Shown here one piece after another: positions 55,451 through 64,000 of a stretch of DNA of 64,000 nucleotides (position 1 is the first letter of the stretch; every line of letters starts with the position of its first letter). The position numbers and the translations under genes were made by a program. The stretch spans positions 186,001 through 250,000 of the forward strand of contig DUNG01000005.1 of assembly GCA_012839475.1 (NCBI GenBank). The letters run 5' to 3'. Below the pieces are notes generated by a model. That model ran no database searches and was not told the DNA's origin. It worked only from the letters and a program-made list of their open reading frames with translations. Source of the stretch: Petrimonas sp. (lineage in GTDB: Bacteria > Bacteroidota > Bacteroidia > Bacteroidales > Dysgonomonadaceae).

Positions 55451-56920
55451 TTACTTTATAATTACCGCGAGGCTGTCGCTTATCAGGTTGGACAGCCCAA
55501 GCGGGAACATACCGATGTACGCGATACCCGCGATCAGGATCACCACCGCCAGCTTCTCGTACCAGACGGCATCGATGCTCGCGAGGTGCTTCCTGTTCTG
55601 CATGGGGCCAAACAGGAATTTACCGACCATCCGGAGGATATAGACCGCGGTGACCACGATAGAGGAGACGGCCACGATGGTGAGCACCCTTCTAAACAGG
55701 TCGGCGTTCTCAAACGCGCCCACGAAGATGGTCATCTCGGCCGCGAAGCCGCTCAACCCCGGTAGTCCCAACGATGCCAACCCGGCGATCACGAAGGAGA
55801 CACCCAAGAAGGGAATCACCTTCATCAAGCCCCCCATCTCGGTGATCATGCGGGTGTGCGTCCGCTCGTAGATCATGCCGATGAGCGCGAAGAAGAGGGC
55901 GGTCATCAACCCGTGTGATATCATCTGTAGCACGGCACCGGTCATGGCGGTACGGGTGAGCATCAATATGGCGAAGAGTACCAGGTTACAATGGCTCACC
56001 GACGAGTAGGCGTTGATGTACTTCAAGTCGGTCTGGTGGATCGCGGACAATGCCCCGTATATCACACCAATAGCGGTCAGCACGATAAAGACGGGTGCCA
56101 GTATCTCCGTCGCCTCCGGCATCAGGCCAATGGAGACGCGGAAGCAGCCGTAGCCCCCCAGCTTCATCAAGACCCCGGCGTGGAGCATCGATACGGCAGT
56201 AGGAGCCGCGGCGTGACCGTCGGGCGACCAGGTATGAAATGGAAAGAGCGCCCCCAGCACGCCGAACCCCACGAAGGTGAGCGTGAAGAAGAGGAGCTGC
56301 AGGTTCAGCGGGATATCGATCTCCTTCAGGTCGAGCAGGTTCATGCTGACCGCTCCCGTGCTGAAGTAGATGCCCAGGATGCCCACGATAAGCAGCGAGG
56401 CAGCCCCCATCAGCATCAGCGTGAGCTTCATCGCCGAGTACTCCCGCCTACCGCTTCCCCAGATGCCGATAAGCAGGTACATGGGGATCAGCGCGATCTC
56501 ATAGAACATGAAGAGCGTGAAAAGGTCGGTGGTGATGAAAAAACCGAACACCCCCAGCGAGAGGAGACAGAACCAAATGAAAAACTCCTTGGTGAGCGGT
56601 TTGATCTTCCACGAGACGAAGGTCCCGGTGAAGACGATGATGGCCGAGAGGGCGAGCATCGTCACCGACACCGCGTCCACGCCCAGCGAGAAGCCGATGT
56701 TGAGCGGTTCAAACCAGGTGTAGCTGCTGGTGAACAGCATGGTTTCGGCTACACCGCTGTTACGCAGCAATATGTAGCGAACCGTCAGGTAGATGGATGC
56801 GAGGACCAGGGCCGAGCTACCGGTCACCATGACCGCCAGCACCTGTTTGCGGTTACGTGTCGCGAACAGGGCGAACAGCATCAGGAGCGGGATCAGTATA
56901 AAGACTATTAGAAAGTTCAT
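55451..56920 (-). CDS. nuoM: NADH-quinone oxidoreductase subunit M
   Basis: A proton-pumping membrane subunit, 489 residues. Signs are FFITTDLFTLFMFYEIALIP (20; with the conserved Glu), FPFHTWSPDGHAAAPTAVSM (20), DLKYINAYSSVSHCNLVLFA (20) and GLPGLSGFAAEMTIFVGAFE (20). Length is normal. It lies 24 bases after nuoL. Confidence 0.97.
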   Translation of the reverse strand: MNFLIVFILIPLLMLFALFATRNRKQVLAVMVTGSSALVLASIYLTVRYILLRNSGVAETMLFTSSYTWFEPLNIGFSLGVDAVSVTMLALSAIIVFTGTFVSWKIKPLTKEFFIWFCLLSLGVFGFFITTDLFTLFMFYEIALIPMYLLIGIWGSGRREYSAMKLTLMLMGAASLLIVGILGIYFSTGAVSMNLLDLKEIDIPLNLQLLFFTLTFVGFGVLGALFPFHTWSPDGHAAAPTAVSMLHAGVLMKLGGYGCFRVSIGLMPEATEILAPVFIVLTAIGVIYGALSAIHQTDLKYINAYSSVSHCNLVLFAILMLTRTAMTGAVLQMISHGLMTALFFALIGMIYERTHTRMITEMGGLMKVIPFLGVSFVIAGLASLGLPGLSGFAAEMTIFVGAFENADLFRRVLTIVAVSSIVVTAVYILRMVGKFLFGPMQNRKHLASIDAVWYEKLAVVILIAGIAYIGMFPLGLSNLISDSLAVIIK

Positions 56921-56944
56921 ATGCTGAAAGTTATATTCAATACA

Positions 56945-58867
56945 TTATAATAGGATGGCAAACAGCGTGATGAGCAGGGTGCCCAATAGGAACACCCAGG
57001 CGTACCATTGCAGGCTGCCCGATTGGAATCCCTTGATAGCATCGGAAGCGCGGTTCGTGATCCACGCCAACCCATTCATCGCCCCGTCTATCACGTGGCG
57101 GTCAAACCAGGCCAGCGGCCGGGATATGTTGTTAAAGATGATCTTCTTGGTGACGAAGAGGTAGGCATCGTCGATATAGAAGCGGTTGTAAGCCGCCTTG
57201 TAAAGGCCACTCGAACGACTTGGCAGCCAGCTTGCCCGCTTCTCTTCCTTCCTGTAGAGCAGGGTTGCCAACCCGATGCCCACCAGGGCCACCACTACGC
57301 TGATGATGGCAACGGTACTGTTCAACCGGATGGTGTAGGGGGCACCATCGGCCGTGACGAACTGGCCAAAGGGGATAAAGCCACCCACCAGGGTAATCAG
57401 CGCCAGGAAGATGAGCGGGTAGGTCATGGAGCGGGGACTCTCCTTGGGTTTCACCTCGCCCCGGTACTCCTTGCCCCAGAAAATACGGAAGTAGAGGCGG
57501 AACATGTAGAACGCGGTGAATCCCGCCGTCACGGTCATCCAGATGCCCATGCCGGTACTGAATTGATACGCCGCGGTAACGATCTCGTCCTTGCTCACGA
57601 AGCCGGAGAGGGGCGGGATGCCCGCGATCGCGAGGCACGCAACCAGGAAGGTCACGTGGGTGATGGGCAAATGCTTCCGTAGTCCCCCCATATCCTTCAT
57701 ATCGTTGCTGTTTACCGCGAGGATAACTGAGCCGGCACCCAGGAAGAGCAGCGACTTGAACATGGCGTGCGTGAAGAGGTGGAACATGGAGGCCATGTAG
57801 CCCAGGCCGCCGTGATCCTCGGGCGTTAGCTTCATGCTGGTGCTAACCCCCAGTGCCACCATCATAAAGCCGATCTGGGAGATGGTGGAGAAGGCTAACA
57901 CCCGCTTGATATCGGTCTGCACCACGGCAATGATGGCTGCGAAGAGGGCCGTGAAGGCACCCACGTAGGCAATCCCTTGAAGCACTTCAGGCGTGAAGCC
58001 GATGTAGATGGGGAATAGCCGGGCCACGAGGAATACACCGGCGACCACCATGGTGGCGGCGTGTATCAAGGCCGACACGGGGGTGGGACCCTCCATGGCG
58101 TCGGGTAACCAGACGTGCAGCGGGAACATGGCCGACTTACCGGCTGCGCCGATAAAGACGAGTGCCATGGCCCAGGTGAGGGCGGAGGCCCCTAAGAAAG
58201 TAGTGCCCAGCGCGGAGCTGAGGATGGAACCGTCACCTCCCATGATCGCCTCAAAGTCGAACGTCTGCGTGAAATAGGACAATACCAGTATACCGATCAA
58301 GAAGAAGAGGTCGGCAAAACGGGTGACGATAAACGCTTTTTTGGAGGCAGCCACCGCTTCGGGCTTGGTGTAGTAGAAGCCGATCAGCAGGTACGACGAC
58401 ACCCCCACCAGCTCCCAGAAGATGTACATCTGGAAGATGTTGGTGGCCAGCACGAGGCCCATCATCGAGAAGGTGAAGAGCGACAAGAACGAGTAGTAGC
58501 GCTGGAATCCTTTCTCGCCTTTCATGTAACCCAGGCTGTAGATATGCACCATGAGCGATACGGTGGAGATGACCACCAGCATCATCACGGAGATCGGGTC
58601 CAGCAGGATGCCCAGATCGATGTGTAGCCTTTCACCCACGTTGAGCCACGTGGTGTTGTAGGGTTGGATGGCCTGCCACACGCCGTTGACCTTCTGGGTC
58701 GTGAAGTAGTCGAACGCGGTGAGGTAGGAGAGCAGGGTCACCGCCGTGAGCACGAGGGTGCCGGAAATCCCGGCGGCCCGGTGCGACAGTTTCCTCCCCA
58801 ACAACCCGATACCCACGAACGAGAGCATGGGCAGCAGCAGTATGAGTAGTGTATATTCCATATTCAT
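56945..58867 (-). CDS. nuoL: NADH-quinone oxidoreductase subunit L
   Basis: The largest pumping subunit, 640 residues, with the long lateral helix at its C-terminus. Marks are VHIYSLGYMKGEKGFQRYYS (20), FWELVGVSSYLLIGFYYTKP (20), FPLHVWLPDAMEGPTPVSAL (20) and FVSKDEIVTAAY. The ATG at 58867 overlaps the nuoK stop by one base (TAATG), which points to coupled translation. Confidence 0.97.
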   Translation of the reverse strand: MNMEYTLLILLLPMLSFVGIGLLGRKLSHRAAGISGTLVLTAVTLLSYLTAFDYFTTQKVNGVWQAIQPYNTTWLNVGERLHIDLGILLDPISVMMLVVISTVSLMVHIYSLGYMKGEKGFQRYYSFLSLFTFSMMGLVLATNIFQMYIFWELVGVSSYLLIGFYYTKPEAVAASKKAFIVTRFADLFFLIGILVLSYFTQTFDFEAIMGGDGSILSSALGTTFLGASALTWAMALVFIGAAGKSAMFPLHVWLPDAMEGPTPVSALIHAATMVVAGVFLVARLFPIYIGFTPEVLQGIAYVGAFTALFAAIIAVVQTDIKRVLAFSTISQIGFMMVALGVSTSMKLTPEDHGGLGYMASMFHLFTHAMFKSLLFLGAGSVILAVNSNDMKDMGGLRKHLPITHVTFLVACLAIAGIPPLSGFVSKDEIVTAAYQFSTGMGIWMTVTAGFTAFYMFRLYFRIFWGKEYRGEVKPKESPRSMTYPLIFLALITLVGGFIPFGQFVTADGAPYTIRLNSTVAIISVVVALVGIGLATLLYRKEEKRASWLPSRSSGLYKAAYNRFYIDDAYLFVTKKIIFNNISRPLAWFDRHVIDGAMNGLAWITNRASDAIKGFQSGSLQWYAWVFLLGTLLITLFAILL

Positions 58868-59205
58868 TATTCCTTCATTTGTTGAATGTTATCTACCTCC
58901 ACGTTGCCGAAATTCCGGTAGACATTGATGATGATGGCGATGGCTACGGCGGTTTCGCACGCAGCGATGGCGATGACGAACAACGCGTAAAACATCCCCT
59001 CCATCTGGTCAGGGAACAGGTAGCGGTTGAACGCCGCGAAGTTGATATCCACCGCGTTAAGGACCAGCTCCACGGAGATAAGGATCATGATCAGGTTCTT
59101 GCGGGCGAAGAAACCGTAGATTCCCGCGAAGAACATCACCAGGCCCACGATGAGGTAGGCCGTCAAGGGGATGGCCCCAGCCGTGTTTACAATGATTTCT
59201 CCCAT
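58867..59205 (-). CDS. nuoK: NADH-quinone oxidoreductase subunit K
   Basis: A small membrane subunit with three helices, 112 residues. ILISVELVLNAVDINFAAFN (20) carries the conserved Glu of the proton channel; FALFVIAIAACETAVAIAII (20) carries the second Glu. It overlaps nuoJ by 19 bases and nuoL by one. Confidence 0.96.
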   Translation of the reverse strand: MGEIIVNTAGAIPLTAYLIVGLVMFFAGIYGFFARKNLIMILISVELVLNAVDINFAAFNRYLFPDQMEGMFYALFVIAIAACETAVAIAIIINVYRNFGNVEVDNIQQMKE

Positions 59206-59762
59206 GACTCTCTGTTTTCTGTTTCCTTATTTTCTACCTTTTCTATCTCTTTGACCCCCTTGTCCTTACGGGCGATCATGATAGCCCCGATGATGCAGGC
59301 CAGCAGCAATAGGCTGATAGCCTCAAAGGGAAGCAGGAACTGGTACTTCTCGGTTCCCAGCAACGCCTGCCCAATCGAGTGCATGCTTATCTCGTGATCC
59401 GTCACCACGCGGAAGGCACACACTACGTTCCGGACAATGATAACGCCACAGAGGAGGAGCCCGGCAACCGCTAGCAAGGCCGATGAGGTCACCTTCCAGC
59501 TCGCCTTGGTCGGCACACTTTTCCCCGGCTGGTGCGTGAGGAAGATGGCCATGATAAAGAGCACCATGATCCCCCCCGCGTAGACCATGACCTGCACGGC
59601 GAACAGGAAGTGGTAATTGAGCATCAGGAACAGCCCGGAGGTCGCCAGCAGCACGAACAGCAGGTAGGTGGCCGCACGTATCACCCGTTTGCTTGTCACG
59701 GCTAATACCGAGCAGACGGCGATCACGAGCGCCAAAATGATAAACACTATTTGTTGTACCAT
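59187..59762 (-). CDS. nuoJ: NADH-quinone oxidoreductase subunit J
   Basis: A 191-residue membrane subunit with five helices. FLFAVQVMVYAGGIMVLFIM (20) includes the conserved YAGG(I/A)xVLF motif. The C-terminal tail after the last helix is charged and loosely built (VKEIEKVENKETENRESWEK). It follows nuoI by four bases and overlaps nuoK. Confidence 0.95.
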   Translation of the reverse strand: MVQQIVFIILALVIAVCSVLAVTSKRVIRAATYLLFVLLATSGLFLMLNYHFLFAVQVMVYAGGIMVLFIMAIFLTHQPGKSVPTKASWKVTSSALLAVAGLLLCGVIIVRNVVCAFRVVTDHEISMHSIGQALLGTEKYQFLLPFEAISLLLLACIIGAIMIARKDKGVKEIEKVENKETENRESWEKSL

Positions 59763-59766
59763 AACT

Positions 59767-60246
59767 TTATTGCGTTTTTTTCTTTTCTCTTAACTTCGAT
59801 CCCGGTTGGTTCAGCCGGTAGATAAGCTTCTCCTTGTTGAACACGGCCCCCTCGAAATCGTTGGTAAAGGCGATGGCCTTCGAGGGGCAGGTGAGCACGC
59901 AGAGGTTGCAAAAGGTGCAACTCCCCTGATTCCAGGTATACGCGTCCAAAACCCGCTTTTTCTTCCCATCTTCGGTTTCAACGGTACTGGAGGTGACGCT
60001 GATGGTGCCATTGGGGCAGTTCATCATGCAGATGCCGCAGGCAGTGCACGCGTGTTCGTTGTTCTCGTCGTGCGGCATGGTCAGTTCCGATCTCCATCGA
60101 TCCGAAATGACCAGGGTATCCCTGTTCTCGGGGTACTCCATTGTCACTTTTTTGGCCCAAAACTGCTTCCACGTAACGCCCATCCCCTTCAAGAGGTTTT
60201 TGATGGCGACGAAGATGTCGGTGATATATTTTATCAATGCCTTCAT
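59767..60246 (-). CDS. nuoI: NADH-quinone oxidoreductase subunit I
   Basis: A 159-residue iron-sulfur protein of the peripheral arm. Two [4Fe-4S] ferredoxin motifs are intact: CTACGICMMNCP and CTFCNLCVLTCP, which would hold clusters N6a and N6b and pass electrons on to NuoB. The N-terminal helix (YITDIFVAIKNLLKGMGVTW) lies on the membrane. The C-terminus is basic. Confidence 0.97.
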   Translation of the reverse strand: MKALIKYITDIFVAIKNLLKGMGVTWKQFWAKKVTMEYPENRDTLVISDRWRSELTMPHDENNEHACTACGICMMNCPNGTISVTSSTVETEDGKKKRVLDAYTWNQGSCTFCNLCVLTCPSKAIAFTNDFEGAVFNKEKLIYRLNQPGSKLREKKKTQ

Positions 60247-60267
60247 ATGATCTATTTCATTACGTTG

Positions 60268-61392
60268 TTAAGCCAGCCCAAATAGGTTGGGGAACAGATC
60301 GGTGAGCGTCCATCCCGCTAGTACCGTGATGACCATCATCACGATGTTGAACAGGTTGATGGGGAGCAGCACCTTCCACTCCAGGTTAAGCAGGATGTCG
60401 ATGCGCAGGCGCGGGAACGTCCAGCGTACCCAGAGGCTCAAGAATATGAGCAGGGCCGTTTTGCCAAAGAACCAGACGTAGGAGGGGATGTACCACATCA
60501 CCTGGTTGAACCCGTCCCACCCATGCACCTGGATGGGCATCCAGCCACCCAAGAAGACGGTTGTCGCGATGGCGGCGACGATGAACATGTTGAGGTACTC
60601 GGCCAGGTAGTAGTAGCCGAACTGGATCCCCGAGTACTCGGTATGGTACCCCGCGGTGAGCTCCCCCTCTGCCTCAGGCAGGTCAAACGGGCCCCGGTTG
60701 GTCTCAGCGTGGCCCGATATCAGGAAGATCACGAACGCGACCAGCGCCGGGATATGGCCGTTAAAGATATTCCACACGTAGCGTTGGCTTTCCACGATTT
60801 CAGAGAGCTGCATGGTGCCGGCCAATACAACGACCGTCATCAACGAAAAGGCCGCGGAGAGCTCGTAGCTGATGGTTTGCGCCCCGCTCCGCATGGCGCC
60901 AAGCATGGAGTACTTGTTGTTGCTCGACCAGCCGGCCAGCAGCACGCCCAGCACCCCAATGGAGGAGACGGCGATGAGGTAAAGCACCCCCATCTTGAAG
61001 TCGACCGCCTGTAACCCCTTCCCGAAGGGGATGGCACCGAAAGCCATCAACGAGGAGCCAATCACGAAGAAGGGTGCCACGTAGAAGAGGAAGCGGTCAG
61101 CCCGGTTGATATGGATGATCTCTTTGATCAGGATCTTGATCATGTCGGCGATGCTCTGGATGGAGCCGTATTTTCCCAAGCGGTTGGGGCCCAGCCTCGA
61201 CTGGAAGAACCCCGTGATCTTTCGCTCCACGTAGATCAGGGCCAGCGCGATCACGGCATATAGTGCCACGATGGCTATAAGTATCAACAGTCCCTCCACC
61301 ACCGATGCCCAGAAGGGGGAGAGGTGCTCCCTGAAGAAGGCATCGAGGTTGGCGATCAGGCCTGTTAATTCCAATGGTTGTTTATAGTTCAT
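60268..61392 (-). CDS. nuoH: NADH-quinone oxidoreductase subunit H
   Basis: The membrane subunit that forms the quinone chamber with NuoB and NuoD, 374 residues, eight or nine helices. [20 protein letters not shown] (20) is the classic signature, and [20 protein letters not shown] (20) with several acidic residues lies in the cytoplasmic loop at the quinone site. It is preceded by nuoCD, 40 bases away, without nuoE, F or G between them. Confidence 0.97.
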   Translation of the reverse strand: MNYKQPLELTGLIANLDAFFREHLSPFWASVVEGLLILIAIVALYAVIALALIYVERKITGFFQSRLGPNRLGKYGSIQSIADMIKILIKEIIHINRADRFLFYVAPFFVIGSSLMAFGAIPFGKGLQAVDFKMGVLYLIAVSSIGVLGVLLAGWSSNNKYSMLGAMRSGAQTISYELSAAFSLMTVVVLAGTMQLSEIVESQRYVWNIFNGHIPALVAFVIFLISGHAETNRGPFDLPEAEGELTAGYHTEYSGIQFGYYYLAEYLNMFIVAAIATTVFLGGWMPIQVHGWDGFNQVMWYIPSYVWFFGKTALLIFLSLWVRWTFPRLRIDILLNLEWKVLLPINLFNIVMMVITVLAGWTLTDLFPNLFGLA

Positions 61393-61432
61393 ACGATTGT
61401 AATGGGATTTGTCACGTAAAGGAATCTATTCG

Positions 61433-63064
61433 TTACCTGTCGATATCGGGAATCACGTAGTCCATGGAGCCGCCGATACCGATAAAGTCGGCGAGGAATT
61501 CACCTTCGCTGATAAGTGGCATAACTGATACGGCCGCCATGGAGGGAGAGCGGAACTTTAGCCGGTAGGGGTGCTTGTTGCCCTTGCTTTCGATGAAGAC
61601 GGTGAACTCGCCCTTACCGGTTTCCACGCTCTGGAAATAGCGTCCCTCGGGTATTCGGATGATGGGCCTTACCTTGCCTTGTATCTCTCCCTCGGGGATG
61701 TTGTCGATCAGCTGCTCGATAATCTGGAGCGCCTGCTCGATCTCGTCCAGCCGGTTCAAGTAGCGGGCGTAGGAGTCACCCTCCGTTCGGATCACCTCGG
61801 TGAATTCCACCTGCTCGTAGAGGGCATAGGGTTTGTGGAGGCGCACGTCGCATGACCAGCCGGAGCCTCTGCCGGCAGGGCCGGTCACACCGTAGGTGAT
61901 GGCATCTTCGCGGCTCATGTAGCCCACGTCGACCATCCGCCGGAGGGCGATGGGGTTCTTGGAGAAGAACACCTCGTATTCCTTCAGCCTTTTCCGCATG
62001 TAGGGTATGAAGGCTTTCACATCTTTCTGGAAGTCGGGGTAGATATCGAACATCACTCCACCTATAACGTCTTGGTTGATGATCAGGCGTCCCCCGCAGG
62101 TCTTGTCGAATATGTCCAGCACGTGCTCCCGCTCCCTCATACCATAGATAAACGCGGTGGTCGCGCCCAGGTCGTTGCAATGTGAGGCAAACGCCAGCAG
62201 GTGCGAGCTGATCCGGTTCAACTCATCCATGATGGTGCGGATATATTGCGCCCGTGGTGGTACCTCGATGCCGACCGCTTTCTCCACGCACATGCAGACC
62301 GCATGGCGGTTGATGTTGGCTGAGAGGTAGTCCAGCCGGTCGGTCAAGTGCAGTATCTGAGGGTAGGTGAGGCTTTCGCAAAGTTTCTCGATACCCCGGT
62401 GGATATAGCCGCTCCGCACGTCGATCTTCTTGATCAACTCACCGTTAAGGGCGGTTCTGAAGTGCATCACCCCATGGGTGGAGGGGTGTTGCGGACCGAT
62501 ATTGATAATGTAGTCGTCTTTTTCGAAGACCCTCGTGGTGCTCTCTACCAGGTTCCCGTTCTCATCCTCCATGATACGCGGCACATCGTCCCTCACTTCG
62601 CTGCTGATCACGGTGACCGGGTTGCGTGCCGGGTCGGTATCGTAATCTTTCCGCAGGGGGAAGCCGTTCCAGGTGTCGTCCAACAGGAAGGGGCGCATAT
62701 CGGGGTTGTTGATGAAGCGGATGCCGAACATGGCGTACACTTCCCGTTCGTTGAGGTGGGCCGTTTCGTACAGGTCGGTCACGCTGTAGAGCAGCGGGTT
62801 TCCCCGATCTTCGGTAGCCGTGATCACGACCAGCTCTCGGGTAAGGTCCTTGGAGGGGGAGAGCAGGTAGATAACGCCCAGCTTATCTCCCCAGTCCATA
62901 CCGATGAGGCTGATGAGGTAGTCGAACGGGAGCTCCTCGTTATCATGGAGTGCCTTCATCAGGGGGTGCAGCTGCTTGGGCGGTACGGTGACGGTGAGCC
63001 TTTGTGCTTCTTCGATCACCGCGTCGCTGGCCGCTTGCGCTATAATTTTCTTGATTGTCTCCAT
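61433..63064 (-). CDS. nuoCD: NADH-quinone oxidoreductase fused subunits C and D
   Basis: A 543-residue fusion. Residues 1-150 are the NuoC (30-kDa) part (HLNEREVYAMFGIRFINNPD, LRKDYDTDPARNP) and about 165-543 the NuoD (49-kDa) part, with NIGPQHPSTHGVMHFRTALN (20; His ligands facing the quinone), GYIHRGIEKLCESLTYPQIL (20) and the ending GIGGSMDYVIPDIDR. The NuoC and NuoD reading frames join with a 15-20-residue linker. The fusion is common in Bacteroidetes. Confidence 0.97.
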   Translation of the reverse strand: METIKKIIAQAASDAVIEEAQRLTVTVPPKQLHPLMKALHDNEELPFDYLISLIGMDWGDKLGVIYLLSPSKDLTRELVVITATEDRGNPLLYSVTDLYETAHLNEREVYAMFGIRFINNPDMRPFLLDDTWNGFPLRKDYDTDPARNPVTVISSEVRDDVPRIMEDENGNLVESTTRVFEKDDYIINIGPQHPSTHGVMHFRTALNGELIKKIDVRSGYIHRGIEKLCESLTYPQILHLTDRLDYLSANINRHAVCMCVEKAVGIEVPPRAQYIRTIMDELNRISSHLLAFASHCNDLGATTAFIYGMREREHVLDIFDKTCGGRLIINQDVIGGVMFDIYPDFQKDVKAFIPYMRKRLKEYEVFFSKNPIALRRMVDVGYMSREDAITYGVTGPAGRGSGWSCDVRLHKPYALYEQVEFTEVIRTEGDSYARYLNRLDEIEQALQIIEQLIDNIPEGEIQGKVRPIIRIPEGRYFQSVETGKGEFTVFIESKGNKHPYRLKFRSPSMAAVSVMPLISEGEFLADFIGIGGSMDYVIPDIDR

Positions 63065-63070
63065 ATGCAG

Positions 63071-63733
63071 TTACTCTATGCTTGTATCGGGGGTTGGCTC
63101 GAGGCATACCTCCATGTCGATCGGTTCCCCTGTTTTCGGGTTGATCAACGTTTCGGGCCGGTAGGGACGCACGATCCGCTTTTTTTGAATGAACTTATCG
63201 GCCTTTACCTTGCGTTGCAGTTGCAGCAGCCCGTAGAAAAGCGATTCTGGACGAGGTGGGCAGCCGGGCACGTAGACGTCTACCGGGATGAGTTTGTCCA
63301 CCCCGTTGATCACGCAGTAGGAGTTGGTAAAGGGCCCTCCCGAGATGGAGCAGGCACCCATGGCCACCACGTGCTTGGGCTCGGCCATCTGGTCGTACAC
63401 GCGGCGGAGGAGCGGGGCCATCTTGTTCACGATGGTGCCGGCCACGATCATCACGTCGGCCTGGCGGGGACTGTTGCGCGTGACTTCCATGCCAAACCGG
63501 GCCAGGTCGTAGTGTGCGGCGGCCGCGGCCATGAACTCGATGCCACAGCAGCTGGTCGCGAACGCGAGCGGCCAGAGCGAGTTGGCGCGTCCCCAGTTAA
63601 TCATCTCATCGAGCTTCCCGATGATGACGTTGGTGCCTTCCGCGTTCAGCTCGTCGATGTAGGCTTGCAGCGAGTCGTTATCTTTAAACTCTTCTGCCGG
63701 GAAGGCCTTTATCTTAATCTTTTTCACGTCCAT
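63071..63733 (-). CDS. nuoB: NADH-quinone oxidoreductase subunit B
   Basis: A 220-residue iron-sulfur protein that carries the last cluster, N2. The cysteines are in [20 protein letters not shown] (20; tandem Cys), [15 protein letters not shown] and [20 protein letters not shown] (20). The start at 63733 is taken because the frame further upstream runs through nuoA. The ATG overlaps the end of nuoA by ten bases. nuoCD begins six bases after its stop. Confidence 0.96.
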   Translation of the reverse strand: MDVKKIKIKAFPAEEFKDNDSLQAYIDELNAEGTNVIIGKLDEMINWGRANSLWPLAFATSCCGIEFMAAAAAHYDLARFGMEVTRNSPRQADVMIVAGTIVNKMAPLLRRVYDQMAEPKHVVAMGACSISGGPFTNSYCVINGVDKLIPVDVYVPGCPPRPESLFYGLLQLQRKVKADKFIQKKRIVRPYRPETLINPKTGEPIDMEVCLEPTPDTSIE

Positions 63734-64000
63734 TTCAATACTCCTTTTTTCCAAGCGTAGGCTAGGCCCAAGCTCATGATCCCGATAAAAAACAGCACGC
63801 TCACGAATCCTGTCATCCCCAGTCCCCGTACCACGGTAGACCATGGGAACAGGAAGATGGTCACCACGTCGAACATCAAGAAGAGGATGGCGTAGAGGTA
63901 GTAACCTACCCGGAATTGCATCCAGGATGTACCGTGGGTAGGCAACCCACACTCGTAGGGTTCTCCCTTCTGGAAGTTAAGGGAGCGGGGTGAGATAAGC
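63724..64000 (-). CDS. nuoA: NADH-quinone oxidoreductase subunit A (partial, 5' end outside the window)
   Basis: The C-terminal 91 residues of NuoA. The frame is open to the window edge and gives the conserved [20 protein letters not shown] (20) followed by [20 protein letters not shown] (20) and [20 protein letters not shown] (20). The helix usually reads FDVE; here it is FDVV, so the Glu expected in that helix is replaced by Val. It is the first visible gene of the nuo operon. Confidence 0.94.
   Translation of the reverse strand, partial: LISPRSLNFQKGEPYECGLPTHGTSWMQFRVGYYLYAILFLMFDVVTIFLFPWSTVVRGLGMTGFVSVLFFIGIMSLGLAYAWKKGVLKWT

Noticed and set aside
55991-56911. A 306-codon open frame opposite nuoM
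   Set aside because: Same explanation: the product is mainly His, Arg, Gln, Glu and Asp, unlike a real protein, and nuoM is certain.
62348-63760. A 470-codon open frame on the plus strand opposite nuoCD and nuoB
   Set aside because: The other strand codes for clearly conserved proteins; long antisense frames arise from the GC-rich codon use. The product has no recognisable domain and is rich in His, Gly and Val, as such shadows are.

Overview
The window looks like chromosomal DNA of a Bacteroidales bacterium. The grounds are paired SusC/SusD genes, many lipoproteins with a Cys lipobox, a TonB/ExbB/ExbD/ExbD cluster, a Nuo operon with fused NuoCD running straight into NuoH without NuoEFG, and promoters of the Bacteroidetes type (-7 TAnnTTTG, -33 TTTG). 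A Dysgonomonadaceae-like source (Proteiniphilum or Petrimonas relatives) is only an inference; no rRNA gene is present to test it.

Layout. 1-10.7 kb is housekeeping: the 3' part of topoisomerase IV subunit A, a secreted protein of unknown role, a PatB-like C-S lyase, a SlyD-like FKBP isomerase, a cation:proton antiporter, chorismate synthase, a DUF1460 amidase-like protein, an S41 protease and a DUF975 membrane protein. 10.7-23.7 kb (minus strand) is a polysaccharide utilisation locus. In transcription order it holds GH5, SusC, SusD, SusC, SusD, a TIG-domain surface glycan-binding protein and GH26. The likely target is beta-mannan or glucomannan: secreted endo-enzymes cut the chain, the binding protein and SusD lipoproteins hold the fragments, and the SusC porins import them. 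This block looks more AT-rich than its surroundings. Upstream of it lies a 0.9-kb non-coding region with five tandem 79-bp repeats.

24.6-43.3 kb (mostly plus strand) returns to core genes: a 37-codon SHOCT microprotein coupled to ftsE, pyrG, yidC, an acidic protein, an OmpA-type lipoprotein, a free-methionine-sulfoxide reductase, a DUF486 protein, rfbA-rfbB, a formate/nitrite-type channel, tRNA-Gly(GCC) with a duplicated 5' half in its leader, a GH10-like hydrolase, a Fur-family regulator, purA, a zinc peptidase, a biotin-dependent carboxyltransferase/decarboxylase subunit, a sodium:solute symporter and engB.

43.4-64 kb is entirely minus strand and devoted to energy conversion: atpE-F-H-A-G (without atpB, atpD or atpC), then a TPR protein, a PstS-like lipoprotein, a small membrane protein, TonB, two ExbD and ExbB, then a TerC-like remnant, and finally nuoA-B-CD-H-I-J-K-L-M-N, with nuoA cut by the window end. 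The proton gradient built by Nuo would feed the ATP synthase and, through ExbBD-TonB, the SusC porins of the glycan locus.

The least explained features are the 79-bp repeat array with its alternative hairpins and a compensated stem, the half tRNA in the tRNA-Gly leader, the SHOCT microprotein coupled to ftsE, the shortened atp cluster, and a basic insert in the carboxyltransferase barrel.
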